The position numbers and the translations under genes were made by a program. The notes below the pieces were generated by a model. That model worked only from the letters and a program-made list of their open reading frames with translations, ran no database searches and was not told the origin of the DNA. DNA of 64,000 nt from Lysinibacillus sp. ZYM-1 (GTDB lineage Bacteria > Bacillota > Bacilli > Bacillales_A > Planococcaceae). The DNA lies in assembly GCF_001308875.1 (NCBI RefSeq), contig NZ_KQ465116.1:1-64000 (forward strand). Direction: 5' to 3'. Positions 20,315-28,764 of this stretch are shown in pieces; the stretch's first letter is position 1; each line of letters begins with the position of its first letter.

Positions 20315-21331
20315 TTATTTATTGTTTAACCCTTGTTCAGCAATGTATAAAGCTAAGTCCATTAAACGAGTAGAGTAACCAATTTCGTTGTCGTACCAAG
20401 CTAGAACCTTCACCATTTTGTTTTCTAATACCATTGTTGAAAGACCATCAACAGTAGAAGAATGGTGGTTACCGTTATAATCAATAGAAACTAATGGTAG
20501 TTCATTGTAGTCTAAAATGCCTTTTAATTCATTTTCAGAAGCTTCTTTTAATACCGCATTAATTGTTTCTTTCGTTACATCTGCCTTTAATTCTAGTACT
20601 AAGTCTACACATGATACGTTAGGTGTTGGTACTCGCATAGAGAAGCCATCCAATTTACCTTTTAATTGTGGTAATACTTTAGATACCGCTACTGCTGCAC
20701 CAGTTGTTGTTGGAATCATAGATACCGCACCTGCACGTGCACGACGTGGGTCAGAGTGTGGGAAGTCTAAGATTCGTTGATCGTTTGTATAAGAGTGAAT
20801 TGTTGTCATCATACCGCGTTCAATGCCAAATTTCTCATCTAGCACTTTCGCTACAGGCGCAAGACAGTTTGTTGTACAAGAAGCATTTGAGATAACATCA
20901 TCAGTTGCAGGGTTATAGTCTGTGTGGTTGACACCCATTACAAATGTAGGCATCGCTCCTTTTGCTGGTGCAGAAAGGATTGCTTTTTTAGCTCCTGCTT
21001 CAATATGCTTACCTACTTCCTCCACTGAACGGAAGTGACCAGTACATTCAAGAACTACGTCTACTCCTAATTCACCCCATGGTAATTGTGAAGGATCTTT
21101 TTCAGCATATACTTTTATACGTTGTCCATTCACTACGAAAGAATCTTCATCTGCATTGACTTCAGCATCATAGATACCGTGGACTGAATCATATTTCAAT
21201 AAGTGTGCAAGCTGACCTGCATCTGTTAAGTCGTTTACGGCTACTACTTCAAATTCACTTTGCTTCATTGCCTCACGAAATACTAAACGTCCAATACGTC
21301 CAAATCCATTAATCGCTAATTTTAATGCCAT
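20315..21331 (-). CDS. gap: Glyceraldehyde-3-phosphate dehydrogenase, glycolytic type
   Basis: This 338-residue NAD-dependent enzyme oxidises and phosphorylates glyceraldehyde 3-phosphate. The NAD-binding GFGRIGRLVFR lies at the N-terminus. The catalytic Cys152 is in SNASCTTNCLAP, and the His lies in TIHSYTNDQ near 179. Its position behind cggR identifies it as the glycolytic GapA-type enzyme rather than the gluconeogenic GapB. The ATG at 21331 follows TGGAGG; five upstream in-frame codons are not conserved. Expression is probably controlled by CggR. Confidence 0.97.
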   Translation of the reverse strand: MALKLAINGFGRIGRLVFREAMKQSEFEVVAVNDLTDAGQLAHLLKYDSVHGIYDAEVNADEDSFVVNGQRIKVYAEKDPSQLPWGELGVDVVLECTGHFRSVEEVGKHIEAGAKKAILSAPAKGAMPTFVMGVNHTDYNPATDDVISNASCTTNCLAPVAKVLDEKFGIERGMMTTIHSYTNDQRILDFPHSDPRRARAGAVSMIPTTTGAAVAVSKVLPQLKGKLDGFSMRVPTPNVSCVDLVLELKADVTKETINAVLKEASENELKGILDYNELPLVSIDYNGNHHSSTVDGLSTMVLENKMVKVLAWYDNEIGYSTRLMDLALYIAEQGLNNK

Positions 21332-21364
21332 TGTTAATTCCTCCAATAATGTGTTGTAATGTCT

Positions 21365-21434
21365 GTCTCCGTTGAAATAGAGACATTAAACTTGCTTTTA
21401 TGCTCATTCAAAAAGTGCTTCAACACTTTTTGAG
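21365..21434 (-). promoter_or_regulatory. Two stem-loops in the cggR-gap intergenic region
   Basis: TCAAAAAGTG (21409-21418) pairs with CACTTTTTGA (21425-21434), and TGTCTC (21365-21370) pairs with GAGACA (21381-21386). In B. subtilis the cggR-gapA message is cut upstream of gapA and the gapA part is stabilised by a 5' stem-loop. The same arrangement is inferred here. Confidence 0.55.
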
Positions 21435-21463
21435 ATCGAGTGACATGGTAATACTCACATCCA

Positions 21464-22513
21464 TCATTCAAGATGGCTGTTGTCAGAAGATAAAGTAGCA
21501 GCAATTGCTTTTGCAGCTGCTTCATCAGTGATAAATATAGTTTGCTTTGGTGCAACTTTAAAATAAGATAGCATCGCATTGACCTTTTGCTTTCCTGCTG
21601 CAACGGCAATAACTTGCTGACTATTTTTTACCTGCTCAAGCTGAATACCAATCGTGCGTATACGATGTACGATTTCTCCTTCGGCATTAAAGTAATAGCC
21701 AAAAGCTTCACTTACCGCGCCCTTCTCCTCAAGAATGCGCAAATCCTCAAGAGATGAATTGCGTCGAATCGCCATTTCCTCTGCCGACCCAATTCCATGG
21801 ATGACACAATCTGCACGCTCATAAAATGCCATCATTTCAGTTACCATCGGCTCTGTTAACATGGCTTGATATGCTTGCTCACTTAAATGCTCAGGTAAAA
21901 ATAATGTACGGTACTGTGCCTCCATCTGCATGGCAAACGTTGCAACAAGCGTATTGGCTTGCATTTGCATTTCATGACCAATTCCACCACGTGCAGCAAC
22001 AAAGGTAATGTCTTTTTCCACATCTAATGGATGTAAAAATTGTGCAAGAGAGGCTACGGACTTTCCACCCGTGACCGCTACTACCTGCTCATCGAAAGCA
22101 GTGGACATAAATTGCAAAGCTGCTTCTCTGCCAAGCAAGGTTAGGATTGTATTGTCTTCATTGTAATCACCTGGAACAACAACGACACGTTGTATGCCAA
22201 AATGATTTTCAAGCAATTTTGCAAGTTGGGTTAGACCAGACCATTCATAAACGATGGCTCTTAATTTTTCAATAACTACTTCACCATCATCTGTACATAC
22301 CATACCCGACTTTTGTGAATCTAATAACCCTTGTTCACGTAAAATGTCAGTTTCTTTACGAATTTCTCTTTCTGTCATTTTTAATGAATCTGCGAGTGTT
22401 CGACGTCCGATAGGTTGCATGAGTTGAACGGTTTGCAAAATTCGATATCTAGATTGCAGAAGCGGATACATTTCAGGAAGTAGCCTTTGCTGTGCCTCTG
22501 GAATAGTTAACAT
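21464..22513 (-). CDS. cggR: Central glycolytic genes repressor CggR
   Basis: This 349-residue regulator is of the SorC/DeoR family. The N-terminal winged helix-turn-helix (about 30-80) includes IGRRTLADSLKMTEREIRKE. The C-terminal sugar-phosphate domain (about 95-340) shows VAVTGGKSVA and AARGGIGHEM. CggR represses the lower glycolytic genes and is inactivated by fructose-1,6-bisphosphate. It is the first gene of the operon with gap, as in B. subtilis, and an autoregulatory operator lies upstream. The ATG at 22513 follows AAAGGGAG. Confidence 0.96.
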   Translation of the reverse strand: MLTIPEAQQRLLPEMYPLLQSRYRILQTVQLMQPIGRRTLADSLKMTEREIRKETDILREQGLLDSQKSGMVCTDDGEVVIEKLRAIVYEWSGLTQLAKLLENHFGIQRVVVVPGDYNEDNTILTLLGREAALQFMSTAFDEQVVAVTGGKSVASLAQFLHPLDVEKDITFVAARGGIGHEMQMQANTLVATFAMQMEAQYRTLFLPEHLSEQAYQAMLTEPMVTEMMAFYERADCVIHGIGSAEEMAIRRNSSLEDLRILEEKGAVSEAFGYYFNAEGEIVHRIRTIGIQLEQVKNSQQVIAVAAGKQKVNAMLSYFKVAPKQTIFITDEAAAKAIAATLSSDNSHLE

Positions 22514-22554
22514 ATTTATCTACTCCCTTTTTAATAGAAGTGGGTCTATTTTTA

Positions 22555-22580
22555 TCCCACCATATTATTTTGTGTCCCAC
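22555..22580 (-). promoter_or_regulatory. CggR operator (direct repeats)
   Basis: On the minus strand GTGGGA occurs at 22575-22580 and again at 22555-22560, an exact 20-base period. This matches the spacing of the two CGGGAC elements of the B. subtilis CggR operator. The repeats lie just downstream of the -10 box, where a bound repressor blocks elongation. Confidence 0.75.
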
Positions 22581-22590
22581 TTATGATTTC

Positions 22591-22619
22591 ATTATAATAT
22601 GCATGATTGGAAAGCGCAA
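22591..22619 (-). promoter_or_regulatory. SigA promoter of cggR-gap
   Basis: On the minus strand a -35 box TTGCGC (22614-22619) and a perfect -10 box TATAAT (22591-22596) are separated by 17 bases, upstream of the CggR operator. Confidence 0.75.
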
Positions 22620-22640
22620 GTAATTGTATAGATTTGGATT

Positions 22641-22679
22641 AAAAAAAAAGCCCCATAGCAGTGTAAATAGCTACGAGAC
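22641..22679 (-). terminator. Terminator of the 40-residue protein gene
   Basis: GCCCCATAGC (22650-22659) pairs with GCTACGAGAC (22670-22679) including G-U pairs, and runs into nine T residues on the minus strand. It insulates the cggR promoter. Confidence 0.85.
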
Positions 22680-22689
22680 ATTGATTTAT

Positions 22690-22812
22690 TTATTTTGTGA
22701 AAGATAAAATTGCGTTTTTCTTGAATCCTTCTAAAGCTTTAGTTGCTTCATTTTTATTTGTAAATTCAAAAATACGAACATCCTTTTTTTCAAATACTGT
22801 AATAACCCACAT
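22690..22812 (-). CDS. Small conserved-looking protein, 40 residues
   Basis: An ATG at 22812 with GAAGGAG upstream opens a 40-codon frame directly ahead of a strong terminator. The product starts MWVITVFEKKDVRIFEFTNK and ends with a basic stretch and SFTK. The pattern of alternating hydrophobic residues followed by an amphipathic helix suggests a small folded beta-beta-alpha protein. Similar 40-residue proteins occur in bacilli, but I cannot name the family. The function is unknown. Confidence 0.7.
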   Translation of the reverse strand: MWVITVFEKKDVRIFEFTNKNEATKALEGFKKNAILSFTK

Positions 22813-22945
22813 TGTAAAATCTCCTTCACATCATTTTTTTGTAATATAACAATCACTTGAATTTGTGATACTTTTGATAAACTGTTTTATAACAACTTCT
22901 TACTTGATACCTATTCTACTCTGATTTTTATAAAATGAAAGCTTA

Positions 22946-23004
22946 ATGTGAAGGTCTTCACAAACTGTTCAAATTCAAACCGCTTTCATTGAACAATTTG
23001 TGAA
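22946..23004. promoter_or_regulatory. Rex-like dyad and cre-like site
   Basis: ATGTGAA-GGTC-TTCACAA (22946-22963) matches the Rex operator TTGTGAA-N4-TTCACAA in 13 of 14 specified bases. A 16-base arm (22957-22972) pairs with 22989-23004 with one mismatch. Its loop carries a sequence one base away from a CcpA cre consensus (22973-22989). It lies between the glutaredoxin-like gene and the 40-residue gene. The rest of 22813-23068 shows nothing definable. Confidence 0.4.
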
Positions 23005-23068
23005 TTGTGTGAATTACAGCTAATAATAGAGCGATTTTTACCGTTAATAACTTTTTAAAGCATGCAAC

Positions 23069-23302
23069 TTAGCTTCCTAATCGCTCCATTAATGTGGCAT
23101 AATCCAGATTGCCATATTGGATGACGACACCATCTTTTTCTACTACCGGAATCATTAACATATATTTTTCATGAACGCTATCATCCTCTTCGATATCCAT
23201 GATCTCAATATCGAATGCTATATCTTCCTGTACAAGCTTTAATGTATGCAAGCCCTCCACACATAATGGACAATTCGCCCGACTAAAAAATTGAACAATC
23301 AT
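23069..23302 (-). CDS. Glutaredoxin-like thiol protein
   Basis: This is a 77-residue thioredoxin-fold protein with a CPLC active site at residues 11-14 and the cis-Pro in LMIPVVEKDG near residue 50. The length fits the DUF836/glutaredoxin-like family. Proteins of this type are found next to cggR in many bacilli. It probably takes part in thiol-disulphide exchange in the cytoplasm; the partner is unknown. The ATG at 23302 has AGGAGGTG six bases upstream; the earlier GTG is part of that site. Confidence 0.85.
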   Translation of the reverse strand: MIVQFFSRANCPLCVEGLHTLKLVQEDIAFDIEIMDIEEDDSVHEKYMLMIPVVEKDGVVIQYGNLDYATLMERLGS

Positions 23303-23442
23303 TGATCGCACCTCCTGGCTCCATTATAAACGAAGTGCTTTTACTCGTTGATTGCTTTTGTTGTAGGAATAGAATCTTTTTGAGTTAGCTCATTGTATTT
23401 CTTCATACGACCGTAAGAAGACTAACACTATCTACCTACTTA

Positions 23443-23491
23443 TAAAAAATTAAAGGCATTGAGTGCGAATGACAAGCACATCAATGCCTTT
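23443..23491 (-). terminator. Terminator of the S9 peptidase gene
   Basis: AAAGGCATTGA (23452-23462) pairs perfectly with TCAATGCCTTT (23481-23491), with an inner GTGC/GCAC stem, and is followed by AATTTTTT on the minus strand. Confidence 0.9.
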
Positions 23492-23502
23492 TGGCTATTA
23501 TG

Positions 23503-25773
23503 TTATTTTAAATGTTGATCGAGGAATTTCACCATGGCATTATAGAACTCGATTCTGTTTTCTTCATTCGCGAAGCCATGTCCTTCATTATCCTTTAACA
23601 TATACTCTACGTCTACACCTCTAGCACGTAAAGCCTCTACGATTTGATCGGATTCTGCTTTGTTGACACGTGGATCATTTGCACCTTGCGCAACAAATAA
23701 AGGTGTTTTAATTTTATCAGCATGGAAGACAGGAGAAGCAGCTGTTAATAATTCTTTATCTTTCTCTGGATGACCTACTCGTTCATAAAACAAGTCGCGC
23801 ATAGTTTCCCAGTATGGTGGAATTGTATCTAATAATGTAAAAATGTTAGACACTCCTACATAATCAACTGCTGCTGCATATAAATCTGGTGTATACGTAA
23901 TACCAGCTAATGTTGCATAACCACCAAATGATGCACCGTAAATACCGATTCGTTCAGGATCGGCGATGCCTTGGTCAATCGCCCATTGGACACCATCTGT
24001 AATATCATCTTGAATTTTTAGACCCCATTGCTTATTACCGGCTTGAAGAAACTCCTTCCCATATCCAGTCGAAGAACGGAAGTTTACTTGTAGCACTGCA
24101 TAGCCACGGTTTGCTAATAACTGTACTTCTGGATTGAAGCCCCACATGTCACGGGCCCATGGTCCACCGTGCGGATTTACGATAAGAGGAAGATTTTTAG
24201 CCTCTTTATTTTTCGGCAAAGTTAAATAGCCATTTATGATTAACCCATCACGACTCTTATAAGAAATAGGATGCATTTCGGCAAGTTCTTCAGCTTTTAA
24301 CCAAGGACTTAATGTCGCTAATTCTGTTAATTCATCTGTTGTTGAATCATAGTAATAATATTTTCCATAGACAGTGTCACTCGAGACACTCACAATAAAT
24401 TTTGTCATCTCTTTATTGTAGTCATTTATACCAAATTCGCTTTCATGAACACCAAGTTTGTTTTGAATTTTACGGAATAACTTTTCAAAGTCTTGATCAA
24501 AGAATTGATAATGAATTTTATCCGTAGCATAAGCGCCATACAATAATTTATCTTGTTCAGCACTATACATTACACCTGAAACATCCACTTCATCATTGGA
24601 CATTATTACTTCTTCATTACCCTGTAAATCATACTTCACCACTTCTACTTTGTCTCGGCCTTTATTCGAAGTAGCGTATATAAATTTATTGTCCTTTGAG
24701 AAGGATAGTGGTCGTACTTCATCCCCAGCTCCCATTTCAATAAATGGTCTGAATTCATCCTTTTCTGAGTCTCGATAAAGGATAGCTCCTTCCACTCCAT
24801 CAGTAGCAACAGCTATACGTACATCGCCATTACGATCTGCCAACCAAGTTGTAATATTGCCTGGGTTTTTGGCAACGTGAGTCATTTCACCCGTTTTTAT
24901 ATTCAGCTTGTACACATCAAAAACGGTCGCATCCTCTTTATTCATCATAATAAGAATTTCATCTTTCACACCCTGTAGGCTGTCCAATACTCCTACTGTC
25001 ACGTTAGGATATGGCGTTAAATCTTTTTCCTCAGAGCCGTTAAATGTTGTAGAATAAATATGGAAGTTTTCATCTCCACCTTTATCTTTCAAATAAAGTA
25101 AAGCATCATCCTTCCAGAAAAAACCTGCGATATCTCGATCTTTAGATCCTGAGACACGAACTGGCTCACTATCATCATTCATTTTTTTCACGAATACATT
25201 CGAGCGGTTTTCCCATGCAGAGGCAAATGTAATATAATTACCATCAGGGGAAAGCTCGTAGCCAAAATTCCCTGGATTTTTCATGAAATCTTCGACGGAA
25301 ATTTCTTTTACCCCTTCATTATTGGAACCATTTTTTATATTTTTAACATTGTTAAGAAGTTTAGCAACATCTTGTTTCGTAATAAAATCTGTGCTTGATG
25401 TTACTCCATTAAAGAAACCAAGCTTATTGGCTTTTTCTAAATACTCTTCCAGTGACGTTTCTTTTTCTTCTTTATCGACAGCTCTTACTAAAATCCGAGC
25501 TGCTTGATCACGTTTAATAGAAGAGCTTAAATCTGTAATCTCCCCAGCCTTTACCCATTGATCCTTAATTTGTTGACGCATTGAATCAGAGCCGTGCTGG
25601 AATGTTAAAGCTGTTACTGCTAAATTTAGAAATTCTTGCGCTGAAAGATGTTCCTCTTGTGCTATGACGATATTTGTTTCATTTGCAGCACGTACTTCTT
25701 GCATGGTTGCAGGAATAACCGTAGAAGTTGTTAAAATAATTGCTAATGATGCAGTTAAAAATCTTTTTTTCAA
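23503..25773 (-). CDS. Secreted S9 family prolyl oligopeptidase-type peptidase with SLH-like N-terminus
   Basis: This 756-residue protein starts with a Sec signal peptide (about 1-30). Residues 35-140 contain two SLH-like pieces, SSIKRDQAARILVRA and FITKQDVAKLLNNV, suggesting wall association. A beta-propeller region (about 165-490) precedes the alpha/beta hydrolase peptidase domain (about 515-756). The nucleophile is in GIYGASFGGYA (Ser near 615), the Asp in GANDPRVN and the His in NEGHGFANEENR. It resembles acylaminoacyl and dipeptidyl peptidases; the substrate is unknown. It has its own promoter and terminator. Confidence 0.88.
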   Translation of the reverse strand: MKKRFLTASLAIILTTSTVIPATMQEVRAANETNIVIAQEEHLSAQEFLNLAVTALTFQHGSDSMRQQIKDQWVKAGEITDLSSSIKRDQAARILVRAVDKEEKETSLEEYLEKANKLGFFNGVTSSTDFITKQDVAKLLNNVKNIKNGSNNEGVKEISVEDFMKNPGNFGYELSPDGNYITFASAWENRSNVFVKKMNDDSEPVRVSGSKDRDIAGFFWKDDALLYLKDKGGDENFHIYSTTFNGSEEKDLTPYPNVTVGVLDSLQGVKDEILIMMNKEDATVFDVYKLNIKTGEMTHVAKNPGNITTWLADRNGDVRIAVATDGVEGAILYRDSEKDEFRPFIEMGAGDEVRPLSFSKDNKFIYATSNKGRDKVEVVKYDLQGNEEVIMSNDEVDVSGVMYSAEQDKLLYGAYATDKIHYQFFDQDFEKLFRKIQNKLGVHESEFGINDYNKEMTKFIVSVSSDTVYGKYYYYDSTTDELTELATLSPWLKAEELAEMHPISYKSRDGLIINGYLTLPKNKEAKNLPLIVNPHGGPWARDMWGFNPEVQLLANRGYAVLQVNFRSSTGYGKEFLQAGNKQWGLKIQDDITDGVQWAIDQGIADPERIGIYGASFGGYATLAGITYTPDLYAAAVDYVGVSNIFTLLDTIPPYWETMRDLFYERVGHPEKDKELLTAASPVFHADKIKTPLFVAQGANDPRVNKAESDQIVEALRARGVDVEYMLKDNEGHGFANEENRIEFYNAMVKFLDQHLK

Positions 25774-25825
25774 AATGATCCCTCCCTATATCAGTTTACG
25801 CTATATCGATGGTCGATACATTTAA

Positions 25826-25853
25826 ATTATACCAATTTTAGTATTATTGTCAA
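25826..25853 (-). promoter_or_regulatory. SigA promoter of the S9 peptidase gene
   Basis: On the minus strand a perfect TTGACA (25848-25853) and a perfect TATAAT (25826-25831) are separated by 16 bases, with an extended -10 TG. A dyad TATCGA-TGG-TCGATA (25804-25818) lies at the expected start of transcription and could be an operator. Confidence 0.82.
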
Positions 25854-25910
25854 TATTTTCATATCCATATTTAAAAGCGAACTAAACAATTAGCTCGCTT
25901 GTGATTTGTA

Positions 25911-26660
25911 TTAGAATTTCCGGCTTGCCCCTCCGCCTGCTGAAGATCCACCACCAAACCCTCCAAAACCGCCTCCACTCGAACGTCCTCCGCCAAAGCC
26001 GCCAGGGTAACCACCGTATCCTCTACCCCGGGGTCCTCCGCCACCTTTCGAAAAGAATGAAGAAATAATGATGACAATGATAATGATGACAATCATAAGC
26101 CAAACTGGCATCCCTTCATCCTCATTTGCGCCTGCTGGTAATTCACCATTCCAATTATACTCTTCTGCGACAGCACGAAATAGCTCAGCATATGTAGCTT
26201 GAAAGGCTTGATCATTATTACCTTCACTTGCAAAAGGGTAAAAAGCATTATCTAAAATACGCCCTAATTTACCGTCTGGTAACGGACCCTCTAAACCTTG
26301 ACCAACAGCTATCACCACATCATTTTTCCCTTCACCCTGTCCAAATGTAGCGAGTATAAGTGCCCCATTATTTTTCTCTTTATCGCCAATGCCCCATGAG
26401 CGAAGCAATTTTGTAGCATACATCTTCGGCTCCTGCCCATGAAGACTGTCAATGGTTACGACCATGATTTCAGCACCTGTACCTTTATCTAGCTGCTCCG
26501 AATAATGGTTTAATTCCTGTTTTACCTCTGTAGATAAGACATTAGCAAAATCATGTATATACGTATTTTTCATCGGTGACGGCATTGCCGCTTTCGTCTG
26601 ATCCGTGCAAAAAAGAAGCACTGAACAAACGATAATTAACTGTATAATACAACGCTTCAT
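25911..26660 (-). CDS. TPM domain protein, YgcG family
   Basis: This 249-residue protein has a signal peptide (about 1-24), a TPM domain (about 30-155) with IHDFANVLS and GQGLEGPLPDGKLGRILD, then a transmembrane helix near residue 190. It ends in a Gly/Arg/Ser-rich tail of about 50 residues. Family members are often paired with LemA, as here. The TPM domain is thought to act in membrane protein quality control or phosphatase-like reactions, but the role is unsettled. The ATG overlaps the lemA stop as TGATG, so the two are translationally coupled. Confidence 0.87.
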   Translation of the reverse strand: MKRCIIQLIIVCSVLLFCTDQTKAAMPSPMKNTYIHDFANVLSTEVKQELNHYSEQLDKGTGAEIMVVTIDSLHGQEPKMYATKLLRSWGIGDKEKNNGALILATFGQGEGKNDVVIAVGQGLEGPLPDGKLGRILDNAFYPFASEGNNDQAFQATYAELFRAVAEEYNWNGELPAGANEDEGMPVWLMIVIIIIVIIISSFFSKGGGGPRGRGYGGYPGGFGGGRSSGGGFGGFGGGSSAGGGASRKF

Positions 26661-27241
26661 CACTGTGTACCCGATTGACTAAAATCAATAGATGGTGCTT
26701 GATCAGCACCCGCTGCGGCTTTAAAGTATTCTTTTTGTTCAAAACCAAACATTCCTGCAATTAAATTACCAGGAAAACGTTTGACATGTTTATTAAATTG
26801 TTGTACCTCATTATTGTAATCTTCGCGTGCCACTGCCAATCGATTTTCAGTGCCTGCAAGTTCATCCATTAACTGACGGAAATTAGCATCTGCTTTTAAG
26901 TTTGGATAGTTTTCAACGACTACCAGTAAACGACTTAGTGCACCAGTTAAAGCATCATTCGCTCCAGCTTGCTGCGCTGGTGTATTCGCACTGCCCATTT
27001 GAGCTCGTGCATCTGTAATATCTGCAATCACCTGTTGTTCATGACTCGTGTAGCCTTTCACAGATTCAACCAAATTAGGAATTAAATCATAGCGGCGTTG
27101 GAGCTGATTTTCAACTTGTGCCCATTTTGAATCTACATTTTCCTCTCCAGTTACTAAACTGTTATATTTAGGGATCAATAGTAGTGCAAATACTATAAGA
27201 ATGATGACAATTATCCCAATTGGTCCAAACCATTTCTTCAT
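26660..27241 (-). CDS. lemA: LemA family protein
   Basis: This 193-residue protein has one N-terminal transmembrane helix (about 5-25) and a helical bundle. The LemA signature spans YNSLVTGEENVDSKWAQVEN and QLQRRYDLIPNLVESVKGY near residues 30-65, with NFRQLMDELAGTENRLAVAR following. The function is unknown; it is likely on the outer face of the membrane. The ATG at 27241 follows AAGGAGG; an earlier in-frame ATG lacks a ribosome binding site. It is the first gene of a two-gene unit with the TPM protein. Confidence 0.92.
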   Translation of the reverse strand: MKKWFGPIGIIVIILIVFALLLIPKYNSLVTGEENVDSKWAQVENQLQRRYDLIPNLVESVKGYTSHEQQVIADITDARAQMGSANTPAQQAGANDALTGALSRLLVVVENYPNLKADANFRQLMDELAGTENRLAVAREDYNNEVQQFNKHVKRFPGNLIAGMFGFEQKEYFKAAAGADQAPSIDFSQSGTQ

Positions 27242-27305
27242 TTTAAAAACCTCCTTGACTTGCATTTCCTATAGTTAGTCTACAATTTCGACTTTGAATT
27301 TATAC

Positions 27306-27335
27306 CGTATGAAATTCGTTTGGCTTGACATACTA
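27306..27335 (+). promoter_or_regulatory. Candidate sporulation-sigma promoter of the coat protein gene
   Basis: CATACTA (27329-27335) matches the SigG/SigE-type -10 element. CGTATG lies 17 bases upstream as a partial -35. It is 38 bases before the start codon of a spore coat protein. Which sporulation sigma factor uses it cannot be decided by eye. Confidence 0.4.
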
Positions 27336-27372
27336 AATACTGCAACAAAAATTAAATGAGGAGGCGTTTTTT

Positions 27373-27987
27373 TTGTCACAATCGTTTTACAACGAATCAT
27401 CAAATCAAACAAATTTCAATCAACAACATAGCCTAAATCATGGTGGCCACGAAATGATGGACATGCATGAAGTAATTGGCGAAATTATCGCCGGTATGAA
27501 CCAAGCCATTATTTTACGTCCACATGTAAAGGATCAAGAATTACTCAGCATTTTGGATCGCCAATATAATTTTACATTGGGCATGTATAACACAATAGTT
27601 GAGTCCTTTAAAACGGGTCATGATCCATCAGTTCCTACAGGGCGTTACCAAATGGAAACAGGGAATGACTTCAAATACGGCTTATCTCCGGGACAACCAA
27701 AAAAGCCGATGCAAAATGCCAATGAAATAAATGATGAAGCAATTTCCGGCTTCTTACTAGGCGCTCAAAAAGGAGCAGCAAAATGTATGACGGCTGCTGC
27801 AACAGAAACGACAAACCCTGTTGTTCGTCGTGTTGTTGCTGATAGTATTCCCAACTGTATTGAAATGGCATACGAACTATCCATTTACCAAAATAAAAAT
27901 GGCTATTATCAAGTGCCTCAGTACTCTCAACAAGATATGCAAACAATGCTTAATGCATACGATACAACCTCTAATCCCCTTCATTAA
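27373..27987 (+). CDS. Spore coat protein, CotF family
   Basis: This 204-residue protein has a Gln/Asn/His-rich N-terminus (about 1-28) and then a CotF-type helical domain (about 30-180) with HEVIGEIIAGMNQAIILRPH and FLLGAQKGAAKCMTAAA. It ends in a Tyr/Gln-rich tail. Such proteins are coat components made in sporulation. The TTG start at 27373 is preceded by GAGGAGG; no ATG alternative fits. The gene is single and convergent with the amino acid transporter genes. Confidence 0.82.
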   Translation: MSQSFYNESSNQTNFNQQHSLNHGGHEMMDMHEVIGEIIAGMNQAIILRPHVKDQELLSILDRQYNFTLGMYNTIVESFKTGHDPSVPTGRYQMETGNDFKYGLSPGQPKKPMQNANEINDEAISGFLLGAQKGAAKCMTAAATETTNPVVRRVVADSIPNCIEMAYELSIYQNKNGYYQVPQYSQQDMQTMLNAYDTTSNPLH

Positions 27988-27992
27988 ACATC

Positions 27993-28037
27993 AAAAGGCA
28001 GTCCATAGTGATGAGTTCTCATCATGGACTGCCTTTT
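27993..28037. terminator. Bidirectional terminator
   Basis: AAAAGGCAGTCCAT (27993-28006) pairs perfectly with ATGGACTGCCTTTT (28024-28037). It serves both the coat protein gene and the convergent ABC transporter operon. Confidence 0.93.
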
Positions 28038-28041
28038 CTAA

Positions 28042-28764
28042 TTATAGTACTTTTCCTAAAAATGCTTTAGTACGTTCATTTTGTGGGTTTCCGAATAGTT
28101 CCTCAGGCAAACCCTCTTCCACAATATAGCCACCATCCATAAAGACTACTCGATCACCAACTTCACGAGCAAAGCCCATTTCGTGTGTGACAACGATCAT
28201 TGTCATCCCTTCAGCAGCTAGATTTTTCATAACATCTAGCACCTCTTTTACCATTTCAGGATCAAGTGCAGAAGTAGGCTCATCAAATAAAATGGCCTTT
28301 GGCTTCATCGCTAAAGCACGTGCAATGGCTACACGTTGTTGTTGTCCACCTGACAGCTGTTCAGGATAATTATAGGCTTTACTGTCGAGACCCACCTTTT
28401 TTAACAGCTCATGTCCAAGCGCTTCAGCTTCTGAACGACTCATTTTACGAATTTGCATAGGTGCCATCGTGACATTATCGATGACGTTCATATGCGGGAA
28501 GAGGTTAAATTGTTGAAACACCATACCAACTTCTGCTCGAATCGCATTGATATTTGTTTTCGGATCATTGATCTTCACATTTTCAATATAAATAGCACCA
28601 TCCGTTACTTCTTCTAGCATATTAATGCAACGTAAAAAAGTACTTTTTCCTGAACCAGAAGGTCCAATTACACAAACAACTTGTTTTTCTTGGATTTCAT
28701 AATCGATTCCTTTTAATACCTCTAGCTTACCAAAATATTTGTGTAGGTTCTCAATTTTTATCAT
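28042..28764 (-). CDS. Polar amino acid ABC transporter, ATP-binding protein
   Basis: This 240-residue ATPase is of the GlnQ/HisP type. The Walker A motif GPSGSGKST is near residue 35, the signature LSGGQQQR near 135 and Walker [13 protein letters not shown] near 160, followed by the switch His in VVTHEM. It overlaps the permease gene by four bases. With the permease and binding protein it forms a polar amino acid importer. Glutamine is a plausible substrate, but the residues visible do not settle it. Confidence 0.94.
   Translation of the reverse strand: MIKIENLHKYFGKLEVLKGIDYEIQEKQVVCVIGPSGSGKSTFLRCINMLEEVTDGAIYIENVKINDPKTNINAIRAEVGMVFQQFNLFPHMNVIDNVTMAPMQIRKMSRSEAEALGHELLKKVGLDSKAYNYPEQLSGGQQQRVAIARALAMKPKAILFDEPTSALDPEMVKEVLDVMKNLAAEGMTMIVVTHEMGFAREVGDRVVFMDGGYIVEEGLPEELFGNPQNERTKAFLGKVL

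Noticed and set aside
21334..21609. Minus-strand ORF between cggR and gap
   Set aside because: It overlaps the cggR 3' end in another frame and covers the regulatory stem-loops; low-complexity Leu/Gln content indicates a shadow.
23345..23440. Short minus-strand frame with an ATG and about 21 codons
   Set aside because: It has no convincing ribosome binding site and no recognisable family, and is shorter than expected for a gene; it may be a relic.
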